Shown here: positions 15,611-24,850 of the stretch, in pieces
How positions within the stretch are numbered: position 1 is the stretch's first letter
How the letters are laid out: every line of letters starts with the position of its first letter
Assembly: GCF_003046545.1 (NCBI RefSeq)
Contig: NZ_QAAA01000023.1
Coordinates: forward strand, 1 to 38,314
Length of the DNA: 38,314 nt
Reading direction: 5' to 3'
Source: Rhodovulum imhoffii
Lineage (GTDB): Bacteria > Pseudomonadota > Alphaproteobacteria > Rhodobacterales > Rhodobacteraceae
Translations under genes and position numbers: made by a program
Notes under the pieces: generated by a model
What the model saw: only the letters and a program-made list of their open reading frames with translations
The model's database searches: none
What the model was told of the DNA's origin: nothing

Positions 15611-17121
15611 GACGCATCCAGTTTCAGAGGCGCGGGACCGGCAATATCTCCGATGTCCAGCGGTGCCTGCGGGCGGCACAGCCGGTAACGCGTGACCCAG
15701 AGCAAGCGCTGTTCGGCCCGCGTGATGGCGACATAGGCGAGACGTTTCCAAAGTGGTTGCCCGGCCTCCACCCGGCCCATCCGCGCCGCGGCGAAAAGGT
15801 CGGGGGCAAAGACTTGCACGGTTTCCCATTGCGACCCCTGCGCCTTGTGGATGGTTACCGCCGCCCCGTGCAGAAAAATCGCCCCCATGTGAGCGGCAAA
15901 GGGGATAAAGGGTTCTTCCTCGTCCGGCATCTCGATCTTGACGATGGACGCAGCGGAAACCTGGGGGTCCTCGGCCCCGATGACATGCAGGCGCGAAAAC
16001 CCCCGCCGCCGTCCCGGCCCCAGGTAAACCACCTGTGCCCCCTTGATAAGCCCGCGCGCCTCAAGGTCCAGCCGTTTCTTGCGGTGCCTGAGCGGCAGCT
16101 CTATCCCGTCGCAGATCAGCGGTTCACCAGGCAGGAGCGCGTCCTCCGGGGCCTCATAGGCACGGCGAAAGGCGTGGATCAGCCGGATGCGCGTCGCGTT
16201 GCGCCAGACCAGAACCGGCGAACGCGCCATCAGGCCGGCCTCCACCCGACCCACGACCTGCACACGGTCATCGCGGCGGGCCGCCTGTTCGACCAGCCCT
16301 TCGAAGGCTTCAAAGCCCAGCTCCGGGTCTGCCAGCGCATGGGCGAGATCAAGGATCGGATTGTCACCGGCCTGCCGGTGGATGCGGTGCAGTGCCTGCG
16401 TCTTTTCAGCGGGCAATACATCGAACACCATCTGGCCGGACTGGTTCACCGGGGCAAGCTGCGCGGGATCCCCGAACAGGATCAATGTCGGGAAAATTTC
16501 CTGGAGATCCTCCAACTGACGCTGGTCGAGCATCGAGGCCTCGTCCACCAGACCGATATCCAGCGGTTCGTCGCGGCGCTTCCAGCCGGTGATGAAGTCG
16601 CTGCCGCGCAACCCTGCGGCGGCCAGTGCGCCGGGGATGGACTTGTGCGTTTCATAGAAGATACGCGCGCGCTCCAGCGCGGCCTCGCTCAGCCCTTCCA
16701 CCTGCGGGCAAACCCCGCCTTCGGACAGCCAGTCGGCAATTTTCTGGTACTCGGGGTCATAGACGGGGCTGTAGATGATTCGGTGGATCGTGGTGGCAGG
16801 CACACCGCGCTGACGCAGCACGCTGGCAGCCTTGTTGGTGGGGGCGAGAACGGCCAGCGTGCGGCGGTCCTTGCGACGGCGGCCCTCATAATCGGCGGAA
16901 ATCGCCTCCACCCCGGCCTCCTGCATAGCCTCCACCAGACGGGCCAGCAGCATCGTCTTGCCCGACCCGGCCTTGCCGGTAATCGCAAATACGCACGCCC
17001 GCCCGGCGCGCGGCGGCGACAGGCGGGCATTGTCCAAATCGACCCCCATACCGCGCAGAAGTTCCGCCACGCGGTCATGGGCCTCGGCCTGATCTTTGGA
17101 ATAGCTCACCGGCGGGGTCAT
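15607..17121 (-). CDS. RecD-like ATP-dependent DNA helicase
   Basis: The 504-aa superfamily 1B helicase has Walker A GKAGSGKT (49-56), a motif II in IGLVDEASMLDQRQLED, motif III-like LILFGDPAQLAPV, and a C-terminal UvrD_C_2 region with TIHKAQGSQWETV and YVAITRAEQRLLWVT (motif VI). It would unwind DNA with 5'-3' polarity by analogy with RecD. It lacks the long N-terminal domain of RecBCD-type RecD and is common as a stand-alone protein in Rhodobacteraceae. It lies 39 bp downstream of ccr on the same strand, so co-transcription is likely although the functions are unrelated. Confidence 0.88.
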   Translation of the reverse strand: MTPPVSYSKDQAEAHDRVAELLRGMGVDLDNARLSPPRAGRACVFAITGKAGSGKTMLLARLVEAMQEAGVEAISADYEGRRRKDRRTLAVLAPTNKAASVLRQRGVPATTIHRIIYSPVYDPEYQKIADWLSEGGVCPQVEGLSEAALERARIFYETHKSIPGALAAAGLRGSDFITGWKRRDEPLDIGLVDEASMLDQRQLEDLQEIFPTLILFGDPAQLAPVNQSGQMVFDVLPAEKTQALHRIHRQAGDNPILDLAHALADPELGFEAFEGLVEQAARRDDRVQVVGRVEAGLMARSPVLVWRNATRIRLIHAFRRAYEAPEDALLPGEPLICDGIELPLRHRKKRLDLEARGLIKGAQVVYLGPGRRRGFSRLHVIGAEDPQVSAASIVKIEMPDEEEPFIPFAAHMGAIFLHGAAVTIHKAQGSQWETVQVFAPDLFAAARMGRVEAGQPLWKRLAYVAITRAEQRLLWVTRYRLCRPQAPLDIGDIAGPAPLKLDAS

Positions 17122-17160
17122 GGGCGGACACTATCCCTCTCCCCCGCCGGGCGCCAGTGC

Positions 17161-18453
17161 TCAGGCAGACGACCCGGCCTCCAGAACGTCCCCGAAGGTG
17201 CGCAGACCGGTTTGCGGAGCCTGCACCAGAACCGCCATGTTCCCCGGTTTGTGTTCATTGCGGTACATCTTCATGTGCGCGGCGGGAATCTCCGCCCACG
17301 GGAACACCTCGGACATGCAGGGGTCCAGCCGGCGCTGCACCATGAGGCGGTTGGCGGCGGCCGCCTGCTTGAGATGGGCAAAATGGCTGCCCTGGATGCG
17401 TTTCTGATGCATCCAGACATAGCGGGCATCCATCGTCAGGTTGAAACCCGAAGTCCCGGCACAGATTACTACCATGCCGCCGCGTTTCACCACGAAGGTG
17501 GAAACTGGGAAAGTTGCCTCGCCGGGATGTTCGAAGACCATGTCCACGTTCACGCCCTTGCCGGTGATATCCCAGATGGCCTTGCCGAACTTGCGCGCCT
17601 CTCCGAACCATTCCTTGTATTCCGGGGTGTTCACCTTGGGCAGTTGCCCCCAACACTTGAAATCCTTGCGATTGATAACCCCTTTTGCGCCCAGGCCCAT
17701 TACAAAGTCGCGCTTGTCTTCGTCGGAGATGACGCCGATGGCGTTCGCGCCCGCGGTGTTGATCAACTGGATCGCATAGGAACCGAGCCCCCCCGACGCG
17801 CCCCAGACCAGCACGTTCTGGCCCGGCTTGAGATCGTGGGGCTTGTGCCCGAACAGCATCCGGTACGCGGTGGCAAGGGTCAGGGTATAGCAGGCGCTTT
17901 CTTCCCAGGTCAGGTGTTTGGGCCGGGGCAGAAGCTGCTGCGCCTGAACGCAGGTGAACTGGGCAAACGACCCGTCGGGGGTTTCGTAGCCCCAGATGCG
18001 CTGGCTGGGGGAGAACATCGGGTCGCCGCCGTTGCACTCTTCGTCATCGCCGTCATCCTGATTGCAGTGGATCACGACCTCGTCGCCCACTTTCCAGTTC
18101 TTCACCTTGTCGCCCACGGCCCAGACAATGCCGGAGGCATCCGAGCCCGCGATATGGTAATCCGCGCCATGGCCGTCAAAGGGCGAAATCGGGACGCCCA
18201 GGCCTGCCCAGATGCCATTGTAGTTGACGCCGGCGGCCATCACCAGCACCAGGACCTCATGGCTGTCGGGGCGCGGAACATCCACGACCTCGACCTCGAA
18301 GGACTTGTCGGGTTCGCCGTGGCGTTCCCGGCGGATCGCCCAGGCATACATCTGCCTGGGGGTATACCCCATGGGGGGCATCTCGCCGATCTCGTAGAGA
18401 TCTTTCTCTGGGGCGTCGTAGGGAACGACGGAAGGATTGTCATCGAGCGCCAT
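17161..18453 (-). CDS. ccr: Crotonyl-CoA carboxylase/reductase
   Basis: The 430-aa zinc-independent MDR-superfamily enzyme reductively carboxylates crotonyl-CoA with NADPH and CO2 to (2S)-ethylmalonyl-CoA, the signature step of the ethylmalonyl-CoA pathway for acetyl-CoA assimilation. Visible blocks are MAAGVNYNGIWAGLG, HIAGSDASGIVWAVGDKV, the Rossmann site VLVWGASGGLGSYAIQL, MVFEHPGEATFP and RIQGSHFAHLKQA with the conserved histidine near the CO2-binding region. Length and motifs separate it from plain crotonyl-CoA reductases or quinone reductases. AAGGAGG precedes ATG 18453. It is divergent from ecm, another enzyme of the same pathway, across a 235-bp control region. Confidence 0.95.
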   Translation of the reverse strand: MALDDNPSVVPYDAPEKDLYEIGEMPPMGYTPRQMYAWAIRRERHGEPDKSFEVEVVDVPRPDSHEVLVLVMAAGVNYNGIWAGLGVPISPFDGHGADYHIAGSDASGIVWAVGDKVKNWKVGDEVVIHCNQDDGDDEECNGGDPMFSPSQRIWGYETPDGSFAQFTCVQAQQLLPRPKHLTWEESACYTLTLATAYRMLFGHKPHDLKPGQNVLVWGASGGLGSYAIQLINTAGANAIGVISDEDKRDFVMGLGAKGVINRKDFKCWGQLPKVNTPEYKEWFGEARKFGKAIWDITGKGVNVDMVFEHPGEATFPVSTFVVKRGGMVVICAGTSGFNLTMDARYVWMHQKRIQGSHFAHLKQAAAANRLMVQRRLDPCMSEVFPWAEIPAAHMKMYRNEHKPGNMAVLVQAPQTGLRTFGDVLEAGSSA

Positions 18454-18533
18454 GGGGGCCTCCTTGGTGTCGCAACAGGTTTTGCCGCGATGCAGAATCG
18501 CAGGCTGCCTGAGGGTGAGATAGAAGCGATATT

Positions 18534-18643
18534 GAAACTTTGCAACGGAAATTGGGAGGAATTTTGAAATTTTATGACTCCCGCGACGTCACGTGTTGCC
18601 GCAACGCAGCGAATTGACATCGGTACATTGTTTTCCTTATCAC
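18534..18643. promoter_or_regulatory. Divergent ccr/ecm control region with two TTGC/GCAA sites
   Basis: In the 235-bp gap, GAAACTTTGCAAC (18534-18546) resembles the AAACTTTGCAA core bound by RamB-type regulators of acetate metabolism, and GTTGCcGCAAC (18595-18605) is a perfect 5-bp inverted repeat sharing the same half-site. A CACGTG lies just before the second site. Facing ecm, TTGACA (18614-18619) and TATCAC (18638-18643) form a promoter with 18-bp spacing. A RamB/ScfR-like regulator is an inference; no such regulator gene is in the window. Confidence 0.5.
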
Positions 18644-18688
18644 CGTTTCAGCGAAACATTCTTGCCACCCTGAACCCCGAGGCCAGCC

Positions 18689-20656
18689 ATGACCGAAACC
18701 CCCAAAGACCGCCCCTGGCTGTTCCGCACCTATGCGGGCCACTCGACCGCGACAGCCTCGAATGCATTGTACCGCAAGAACCTGGCCAAGGGGCAGACGG
18801 GGCTTTCGGTGGCCTTCGACCTGCCGACCCAGACCGGCTATGACAGCGACCATGAACTGGCCAGGGGCGAGGTGGGCAAGGTTGGCGTGCCCGTCGACCA
18901 CCTGGGCGACATGCGGTTGCTGTTCGACGGCATCCCGCTGGAGCAGATGAATACCTCCATGACCATCAACGCTCCGGCACCCTGGTTGCTTGCGCTGTAT
19001 ATCGCCGTGGCAGAGGAACAGGGGGCGGATGTGTCCCGGCTCCAGGGGACGGTCCAGAACGATCTGATCAAGGAATATCTTTCCCGCGGGACGTATATCT
19101 GCCCGCCCGAGCCTTCGCTGCGAATGATCACCGATGTCGCGGCCTACACGCGCGTGCACCTGCCCAGGTGGAACCCGATGAACGTATGTTCCTATCACCT
19201 GCAGGAGGCCGGCGCGACGCCCGAGCAGGAACTCTCCTACGCGCTGGCCACCGCCACGGCAGTGCTGGACGACCTGCGCGCCAAGGTCGCGCCTGAAGAC
19301 TTCCCCAGCATGGTGGGCCGTATCTCCTTCTTCGTGAACGCGGGCATCCGCTTTGTGACCGAAATGTGCAAGATGCGCGCCTTCGTGGAACTGTGGGATG
19401 AAATCTGTACGGAACGCTACGGTGTCGAGGACCCGAAGTTTCGCCGTTTCCGCTATGGCGTACAGGTCAACAGCCTTGGCCTGACCGAGCAGCAGCCCGA
19501 AAACAACGTTTATCGCATCCTGATCGAGATGCTCGCGGTCACCCTGTCGAAGACGGCGCGGGCCCGCGCCGTCCAGCTTCCGGCGTGGAACGAGGCGCTT
19601 GGCCTGCCCCGTCCATGGGACCAGCAGTGGTCCCTGCGGATGCAGCAGATTCTGGCCTACGAAACCGATCTGCTGGAATATGGAGATCTGTTCGACGGCA
19701 ACCCGGTGGTCACCGCCAAGGTCGAGGAACTCAAGGCCAACGCCCGCGCCGAACTGGCCCAGATCGACGCCATGGGCGGTGCCGTCGCCGCGATCGATCA
19801 CATGAAATCGCGTCTCGTCGAAAGCCACTCGGACCGGATCGGCGGAATCGAAACGGGCGGCACGACCGTCGTTGGCGTGAACCGCTGGACCGAGGCCGAA
19901 CCCTCCCCCCTGACCGCGGGAGAGGAGGCGATCATGCTCGCCGACCCGAAGGCCGAGGCCGACCAGATCGCCCGCCTGAACGCCTGGCGCACGGAGCGCG
20001 ACGCCCCACGGGTGGAAAAAGCCCTCGCCGCGCTGCGCAAGGCGGCCGAAACCGGCGCAAACATCATGCCCCCTTCGATAGAGGCCGCGCGCGCCGGGGC
20101 CACCACCGGCGAATGGGCCGATGTCATGCGCGGCGTCTTCGGTCAGTACCGTGGCCCGACAGGCGTATCGCCGAATCCTTCCAACCGCACCGAGGGGCTG
20201 GACGACATCCGCGCCGAGGTCGGCGCACTCGGCAAACGGCTCGGCCGCAAACCGAAGCTGCTGGTCGGGAAGCCGGGGCTGGACGGCCACTCCAACGGCG
20301 CAGAGCAAATCGCCGCACGCGCAAGAGATTGCGGCTTTGAAATTTCCTACGAGGGCATCCGCCTCACGCCCGGCGAAATCGTCGCCGCCGCGAAACGCGA
20401 CGAGGTGCATGTCGTCGGTCTTTCGATTCTTTCCGGCAGCCACATCCCGCTCTTGGAAACCCTGATGCAGAAAATGAAAGAGGCCGACCTGCTGCATATT
20501 CCCGTGGTTGTTGGCGGCATCATTCCCGAGGAAGATGCGCAGCGCCTGCGCGCCATGGGTGTTGCAAAAATTTATACCCCTAAAGATTTTGAACTAAATC
20601 GAATCATGTTCGATATCGTCGGATTGATTTCGTCTCCCCCTATTGCCGCACAATAA
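18689..20656 (+). CDS. ecm: Ethylmalonyl-CoA mutase
   Basis: The 655-aa coenzyme-B12-dependent mutase converts (2R)-ethylmalonyl-CoA to (2S)-methylsuccinyl-CoA in the ethylmalonyl-CoA pathway. The N-terminal TIM-barrel domain holds YAGHSTATASNALYRKNLAKG, GLSVAFDLPTQTGYDSDH and TSMTINAPAPWLLALY. The C-terminal B12 domain has LVGKPGLDGHSNGAEQIA with the DxHxxG cobalt-ligand motif, then GLSILSGSH and VVGGIIPEED. A single-polypeptide form of this size fits Ecm (MeaA) rather than methylmalonyl-CoA mutase. ATG 18689 follows CCGAGG. It is divergent from ccr. Confidence 0.94.
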   Translation: MTETPKDRPWLFRTYAGHSTATASNALYRKNLAKGQTGLSVAFDLPTQTGYDSDHELARGEVGKVGVPVDHLGDMRLLFDGIPLEQMNTSMTINAPAPWLLALYIAVAEEQGADVSRLQGTVQNDLIKEYLSRGTYICPPEPSLRMITDVAAYTRVHLPRWNPMNVCSYHLQEAGATPEQELSYALATATAVLDDLRAKVAPEDFPSMVGRISFFVNAGIRFVTEMCKMRAFVELWDEICTERYGVEDPKFRRFRYGVQVNSLGLTEQQPENNVYRILIEMLAVTLSKTARARAVQLPAWNEALGLPRPWDQQWSLRMQQILAYETDLLEYGDLFDGNPVVTAKVEELKANARAELAQIDAMGGAVAAIDHMKSRLVESHSDRIGGIETGGTTVVGVNRWTEAEPSPLTAGEEAIMLADPKAEADQIARLNAWRTERDAPRVEKALAALRKAAETGANIMPPSIEAARAGATTGEWADVMRGVFGQYRGPTGVSPNPSNRTEGLDDIRAEVGALGKRLGRKPKLLVGKPGLDGHSNGAEQIAARARDCGFEISYEGIRLTPGEIVAAAKRDEVHVVGLSILSGSHIPLLETLMQKMKEADLLHIPVVVGGIIPEEDAQRLRAMGVAKIYTPKDFELNRIMFDIVGLISSPPIAAQ

Positions 20657-20790
20657 AAGGCGAAAATTCAATTTGGACGCAGAAATATTTACTTTGTGCC
20701 GGAACGCAGATTCAAAAAATTGATCGAACCGACATTGACCAGGGTTGGCATTATAGGGTTTAGATGAATCCTGAAGCCGCAATAGCGTAA

Positions 20791-20796
20791 AAGGAG
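20791..20796 (+). promoter_or_regulatory. Ribosome site fixing a GTG start for the H-NS-like gene
   Basis: AAGGAG lies 6 bp before GTG 20803 and supports this unusual start. A TTGACC at 20735-20740 in the same AT-rich gap is a possible -35, with only weak -10 candidates near 20759-20765. Confidence 0.5.
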
Positions 20797-20802
20797 CGTG
20801 CA

Positions 20803-21114
20803 GTGGATATCAATCTTGACGCAATGAACCGTCAGGAACTCGTCACCTTGAAAACACGGGTCGAAAAGGCGCTGGCCAGCCTTGAGGCCCGGCGGCGGGA
20901 AGAAGCACGCAAGGCCGCTGAAGAGGCTGCGCGCGAATACGGATTCTCCTTGCCCGAGCTTCTGGACAAGTCGAAAGGCGGCAAGGGGAACGCCCTGCCG
21001 AAGTATCGCAACCCAAAAGACCTGAATCAGACATGGACGGGACGCGGGCGCCAGCCCGCATGGTTCAAGGATGCTATCAGGGCCGGCACGGAAATTTCCG
21101 ATATGGAAATCTGA
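20803..21114 (+). CDS. H-NS-family (HvrA-like) nucleoid-associated protein
   Basis: The 103-aa protein has an N-terminal coiled coil ([20 protein letters not shown] and following alanine/glutamate-rich helix, about 13-45) for oligomerisation. The C-terminal DNA-binding domain has [19 protein letters not shown] (about 67-85); the TWTGRGRxP core is diagnostic. Such proteins silence AT-rich and horizontally gained DNA, and in photosynthetic relatives HvrA affects photosynthesis and nitrogen genes. The upstream 146 bp is clearly AT-rich, as is common for autoregulated H-NS genes. deoD begins four bases after its stop. Confidence 0.92.
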   Translation: MDINLDAMNRQELVTLKTRVEKALASLEARRREEARKAAEEAAREYGFSLPELLDKSKGGKGNALPKYRNPKDLNQTWTGRGRQPAWFKDAIRAGTEISDMEI

Positions 21115-21118
21115 CCCG

Positions 21119-21823
21119 ATGACCATCCATATCGCCGCCGCCCCCGGGGATATAGCAGAGACGGTTCTGCTTCCCGGCGACCCCATGCGGGCCAAGTGGG
21201 CGGCGGAGGTTTTTCTCGAGTCTCCCCGCTGCATCAATCGTGTTCGGGGGATGTTGGGATACACCGGGACGTGGAAGGGGCAGCCCGTCACCTTCCACGG
21301 AACCGGGATGGGAATGCCCTCCCTCTCCATTTACGTTAACGAGTTGTTGCGCGATTTCGGGGCCAAAACCCTCATAAGGATTGGGTCCGCCGGGGCGATG
21401 CAGCCGCAGGTCAGGCTGCGTGACCTCGTTCTCGCCATGACGGCAACAACGCTTTCAACCCCTTCCCGTGGTATCTTCCGCGAAGTGAACTTTGCCCCTT
21501 GCGCAGATTTTACCCTGCTGAAAGCGGCGGATGCGGCAGCACGCACACTCGGGGCGCCATGTCATGCCGGGAACATCTATTCCTCAGACGTTTTTTATGA
21601 CGAACGCCCGGACCTTGAAGAACAGATGCGACGCCATGGTATACTGGCCGTCGAGATGGAAACCGCGGAGCTTTACACACTCGCGGCCCGGCACGGGGCG
21701 CGGGCCTTGTCGGTCCTGACTGTGTCGGACCACCTTGTAACCGGAGAAACCCTCTCCTCAGAGGAACGCGAAGCCAGCTTCACCCAAATGGTGAAGGTCG
21801 CCCTGACCGCAGCCCTGGGCTGA
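21119..21823 (+). CDS. deoD: Purine-nucleoside phosphorylase, DeoD type
   Basis: The 234-aa cytosolic enzyme cleaves purine (deoxy)ribonucleosides with phosphate to base and pentose-1-phosphate. Motifs are [14 protein letters not shown] (18-31) for phosphate, [40 protein letters not shown] for ribose binding, and [11 protein letters not shown] with the catalytic aspartate. Length and motifs fit the hexameric E. coli-type enzyme. ATG 21119 lies four bases after the H-NS-like gene, so the genes share a transcript. It would act on purine nucleosides brought in by the BMP/ABC importer. Confidence 0.95.
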   Translation: MTIHIAAAPGDIAETVLLPGDPMRAKWAAEVFLESPRCINRVRGMLGYTGTWKGQPVTFHGTGMGMPSLSIYVNELLRDFGAKTLIRIGSAGAMQPQVRLRDLVLAMTATTLSTPSRGIFREVNFAPCADFTLLKAADAAARTLGAPCHAGNIYSSDVFYDERPDLEEQMRRHGILAVEMETAELYTLAARHGARALSVLTVSDHLVTGETLSSEEREASFTQMVKVALTAALG

Positions 21824-21828
21824 TACAA

Positions 21829-21843
21829 GCGGCAAGCCGTTTT
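21829..21843 (+). terminator. Possible weak terminator after deoD
   Basis: CGGC-aa-GCCG followed by TTTT lies within 20 bp of the deoD stop. The stem is only 4 bp, so termination efficiency is doubtful. Confidence 0.35.
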
Positions 21844-22961
21844 CACATATCAAGCATGAAGGCGCGTTTCCGCCACGCCCTTCGGGCAAGTGGGTTTCCG
21901 CAACGCCAACCACGTCTCCAGAACACGCATAAGATGTTTATTCCGAAGTGCGCGGCAAAACCCATTCGCAAACCGCCACCGCAAAGCCGGGATCATCGGG
22001 ACCGGTTACTTCGCAAAAACGGACCGTGCCGATTTTCTGCCGGACGGATGTGCGCCTCAAGCAGACCAAGGGAAAGATACGCAGCTGGATATTGAAAACT
22101 CCTGCGTCGTGACAAGTCCTGTCAAGACTCGGGCGTCGGTCTCCGGATTTACCCCACAGAAATACCCCCGTTTATCCTCGTGGGGCGGGGGAGAATACCG
22201 CCATGTTACGGCGTTCTGATTTCTCCGGCCGCCAGCTGTCCAGCCGTCCGGCCCCCGGATATGTTGACCCCGTGCCACCAGTCCGGGGCGATGGCCCGCG
22301 AAAGCACCGCCAGTTTCAGTTGCGCCACGCCCGTGTTTGCTGCGGCGGAAATCGGGGTCAGCCTGACATGGCCGCAAAAATCAGGTTGCGGCCCACGGCC
22401 AGGGCCGCGCCGCCCGGCGTCAGATCCGAAAATTCGCAGATGGCGGTTTGATCCGCGACAAAGCAAGGCCCGAACGGTCCTGCCGGTATTGAAGATCCTG
22501 ATAGTCCGGCCATGATGCGAAATATTATTCCATGCAAAAGCTCATCGCGCCTCCTGTCGTTGACGCGGTCCACAAAACGCCCCGTGCTGGCTTCCCGGAG
22601 GCGGTGTGCTGCCCCTGGGGGCATGTGCTCGGCTGCACCAGCCAAGACCGCGTTGCCGGTTAACTCGAAGCTGCGCCGCTGACAATAAAACCGACGGCCA
22701 AGCCGCTCATCGGGTCGCCCAGGCCATCGGACCGCCCCCCACCGCCCGTCAGACCCAGTCTGAAGTTTTACAACCGGCAAGGGTGTCGCTTCCCCTGCCG
22801 TGTCAGCCGCCGTTGTCGGGCGCATACGCTTTCCCCGGATGTTGGTTTTGGGAAACGCCGACGATGTCCTGACAGGCGCAAGAGATACAAGGCTGCGGCC
22901 ACATTCCGCCTGATTCTGCCTTGCACGGGTAGCCCGTTGCGTTTAAACGGTCATCCGCATA
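21844..22961. other. Gene-poor region, about 1.1 kb, with decayed-looking minus-strand frames
   Basis: No intact gene is recognised. Two overlapping minus-strand frames look partly protein-like. One (22825-22358) contains LLHGIIFRIMAGLSGSSIP and DLTPGGAALAVGRN and stops at 22358. The other (22466-22206) carries on the same sense with HVRLTPISAAANTGVAQLKL and IAPDWWHGVNISGG, so a frameshift near 22360-22380 would join them. I cannot assign a family. Short C/G-run inverted repeats (CCCCAC...GTGGGG and CCCCCG...CGGGGG) lie near 22150-22190. Confidence 0.45.
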
Positions 22962-23037
22962 GCCCCAATAGCTCAGCTGGTAGAGCAACTGTTTCGTAAA
23001 TAGTAGGTCGGCGGTTCGAGTCCGTCTTGGGGCACCA
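22962..23037 (+). tRNA. tRNA-Thr (CGT)
   Basis: The 76-nt cloverleaf has acceptor GCCCCAA/TTGGGGC, discriminator A and encoded CCA. The D-arm is GCTC AGCTGGTA GAGC, the anticodon stem ACTGT/ATAGT (one G-T pair), and the loop TTCGTAA gives anticodon CGT. The T-arm is GGCGG TTCGAGT CCGTC with one G-T pair. Confidence 0.93.
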
Positions 23038-23580
23038 TGAGATTCCCGATCTGTAGATAATTCGTCGGTTCTGAACAGTAAGCCTGCCGGAAACCTGCAA
23101 AGAACAAACCGTCAGTCCCAAAAGTCACTGTCCGCCATCAGATTTTCCGGACATAGTGGGCGGTTTTGCAACGGAGGTTCTGGTTCGGTTTCTGTTCGAG
23201 TTTAGGCGCTGAGCCTCCCCCAGTGAAGTGATCCGCCGTAATGTTTAGGAAAACGAATCCCAAGCCGTATGTGCAGCATGTCCGACAGGCCGAATGGCTT
23301 CACACCTTCGGGCAACCCTGATGGATGTAGGTGGCGCTTATGGCTGCCCTCCATCGCCCCGCTCTCGGCGCGAACCGGATTGCAGTAGCCGCCCTGTCGA
23401 TCTTTGTTTCTTTCGGCTGACAACATGACCTGTGCGGCCGCAATTTGTGGTGGATCTCAGGCCTGCCGCGCTTTGTGTCGGATTTGTGCCAATCGGAAAC
23501 TTGCGTTCCGGCATTGTTTTGCACTGGGCTGCATTTTTCTGCATCTCTGGCCCATGTCTCTCTTGCTGTTTTTCCTGGGT
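23038..23580. other. Intergenic region between tRNA-Thr and the serC leader
   Basis: About 540 bp with no credible gene on either strand; the short frames present have no domain and poor composition. TTTGCAACGGA at 23165-23175 is identical to an 11-mer in the ccr/ecm control region. The serC promoter should lie in the right part, but I see no clear -35/-10 pair. Confidence 0.5.
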
Positions 23581-23646
23581 GAGCGTATCTCCGGCAGCGG
23601 GACACCCCTCCCCAACGAGGGGCGCTTATCTGGAAGGATACCATAG
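23581..23646 (+). promoter_or_regulatory. serC leader RNA structure
   Basis: Directly before the serC start codon the sequence can fold into a hairpin CCCCT (23605-23609)/AGGGG (23618-23622) nested in a stem GTATC (23585-23589)/GATAC (23637-23641). The 3' side of the outer stem covers the GGAAGGA ribosome site. This fits the serC leader motif known upstream of alphaproteobacterial serC-serA operons, whose last stem overlaps the ribosome site, so translation of serC may be controlled. The ligand or signal is unknown. Confidence 0.65.
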
Positions 23647-24792
23647 ATGGTTACCGAAACCCCGGCGACGCGGCCGGCTGATCCGCGTTTTTCTTCGGGC
23701 CCCTGCGCCAAGGCTCCGATTTTCTCTCTCGACAAACTTGCCGATGCTGCGCTGGGCCGCTCCCATCGTGCTGCCCTGGGCAAGGCGAAGCTGAAAGCCG
23801 CGATCGAAACCACACGCGAGATTCTTGGCGTTCCGGCTGACTACAAGATCGGCATCGTGCCCGCATCAGATACCGGGGCGGTCGAAATGGCCCTGTGGTC
23901 GATGCTGGGCGCGCGCGGTGTCGAGATGCTGGCCTGGGAAAGCTTTGGCGCGGGCTGGGTGAGCGATGTCGTAAAACAGCTCAAACTGGAGGCCCGCGTG
24001 CATGAGGCCCCTTACGGCGAAATCGTCGATTTCGCTGGCGTGGATTTCAGCAATGACGTTGTCTTCACGTGGAACGGCACCACCAGTGGCGTGCGCGTCC
24101 CCAATGGCGATGTGATTCCCGCCGATCGTGAGGGCCTGACGATCTGTGACGCCACCAGTGCCGCCTTCGCCCAGGATCTGCCATGGGACAAGCTGGATGT
24201 GACCACCTTCAGCTGGCAAAAGGTGATGGGGGGCGAAGCCGCCCACGGGATGCTGATTCTCAGCCCCCGCGCGGTGGAACGTCTGGAAAGCTACACCCCC
24301 GCCTGGCCGTTGCCCAAGATTTTCCGCATGACCAAGGGCGGAAAGCTGAACGCGGGCATCTTCGAAGGTGCAACGATCAACACGCCCTCGATGCTGGCGG
24401 TTGAGGATTACCTCGTCGCGCTGGACTGGGCCAAATCCATCGGCGGGTTGTCCGCACTGATGGCCAGGGCCGACGCAAACGCCGCTGTCGTGGCCGGCTT
24501 CGTCGACTCCCGCGAGTGGATCGAGAACCTCGCCACGGACCCGGCGACACGTTCCAATACCAGCGTATGCCTGAAATTCACCGATGCCCGCATCAAGGAT
24601 GGGGCCGCCTTTGCCAAGGCCGTGGCCAAACGGCTGGAAGCCGAGGGGGTAGCCTATGATATCGGCGCCTATCGCGATGCCCCGGCGGGTCTGCGCATCT
24701 GGTGCGGCGCAACGGTCGAGGCCGCGAACCTGGAAGCCCTGATGCCCTGGATCGAATGGGCCTTTGAGACCGAGATCGCCGCGCAGGGCTGA
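23647..24792 (+). CDS. serC: Phosphoserine aminotransferase
   Basis: The 381-aa class V PLP enzyme converts 3-phosphohydroxypyruvate and glutamate to phosphoserine, the second step of serine synthesis. Motifs are [13 protein letters not shown] (12-24), [16 protein letters not shown] (73-88) for PLP phosphate, and the lysine of [16 protein letters not shown] (K192). [10 protein letters not shown] precedes it. It matches the alphaproteobacterial/archaeal SerC subgroup rather than the E. coli type. ATG 23647 lies at the end of a structured leader. serA follows after 58 bp and is surely co-transcribed. Confidence 0.95.
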   Translation: MVTETPATRPADPRFSSGPCAKAPIFSLDKLADAALGRSHRAALGKAKLKAAIETTREILGVPADYKIGIVPASDTGAVEMALWSMLGARGVEMLAWESFGAGWVSDVVKQLKLEARVHEAPYGEIVDFAGVDFSNDVVFTWNGTTSGVRVPNGDVIPADREGLTICDATSAAFAQDLPWDKLDVTTFSWQKVMGGEAAHGMLILSPRAVERLESYTPAWPLPKIFRMTKGGKLNAGIFEGATINTPSMLAVEDYLVALDWAKSIGGLSALMARADANAAVVAGFVDSREWIENLATDPATRSNTSVCLKFTDARIKDGAAFAKAVAKRLEAEGVAYDIGAYRDAPAGLRIWCGATVEAANLEALMPWIEWAFETEIAAQG

Positions 24793-24850
24793 TCCCAGTG
24801 GGCGCGTTCGCGCGCCCCTTTTCCAAAATTTTCACCGAGGAGAGCCGACC

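Noticed and set aside
15571-18567. Very long plus-strand open frame (about 998 codons)
   Set aside because: It is antisense to the RecD-like helicase and ccr, both of which have clear motifs. GC-rich codon usage leaves the opposite strand open.
18572-20497. Long minus-strand open frame (641 codons)
   Set aside because: It is antisense to ecm, which has unmistakable mutase and B12 motifs; no domain is visible in the shadow.
23202-23426. Minus-strand 74-codon frame between tRNA-Thr and serC
   Set aside because: No domain, no ribosome site of note, and composition unlike a typical protein.
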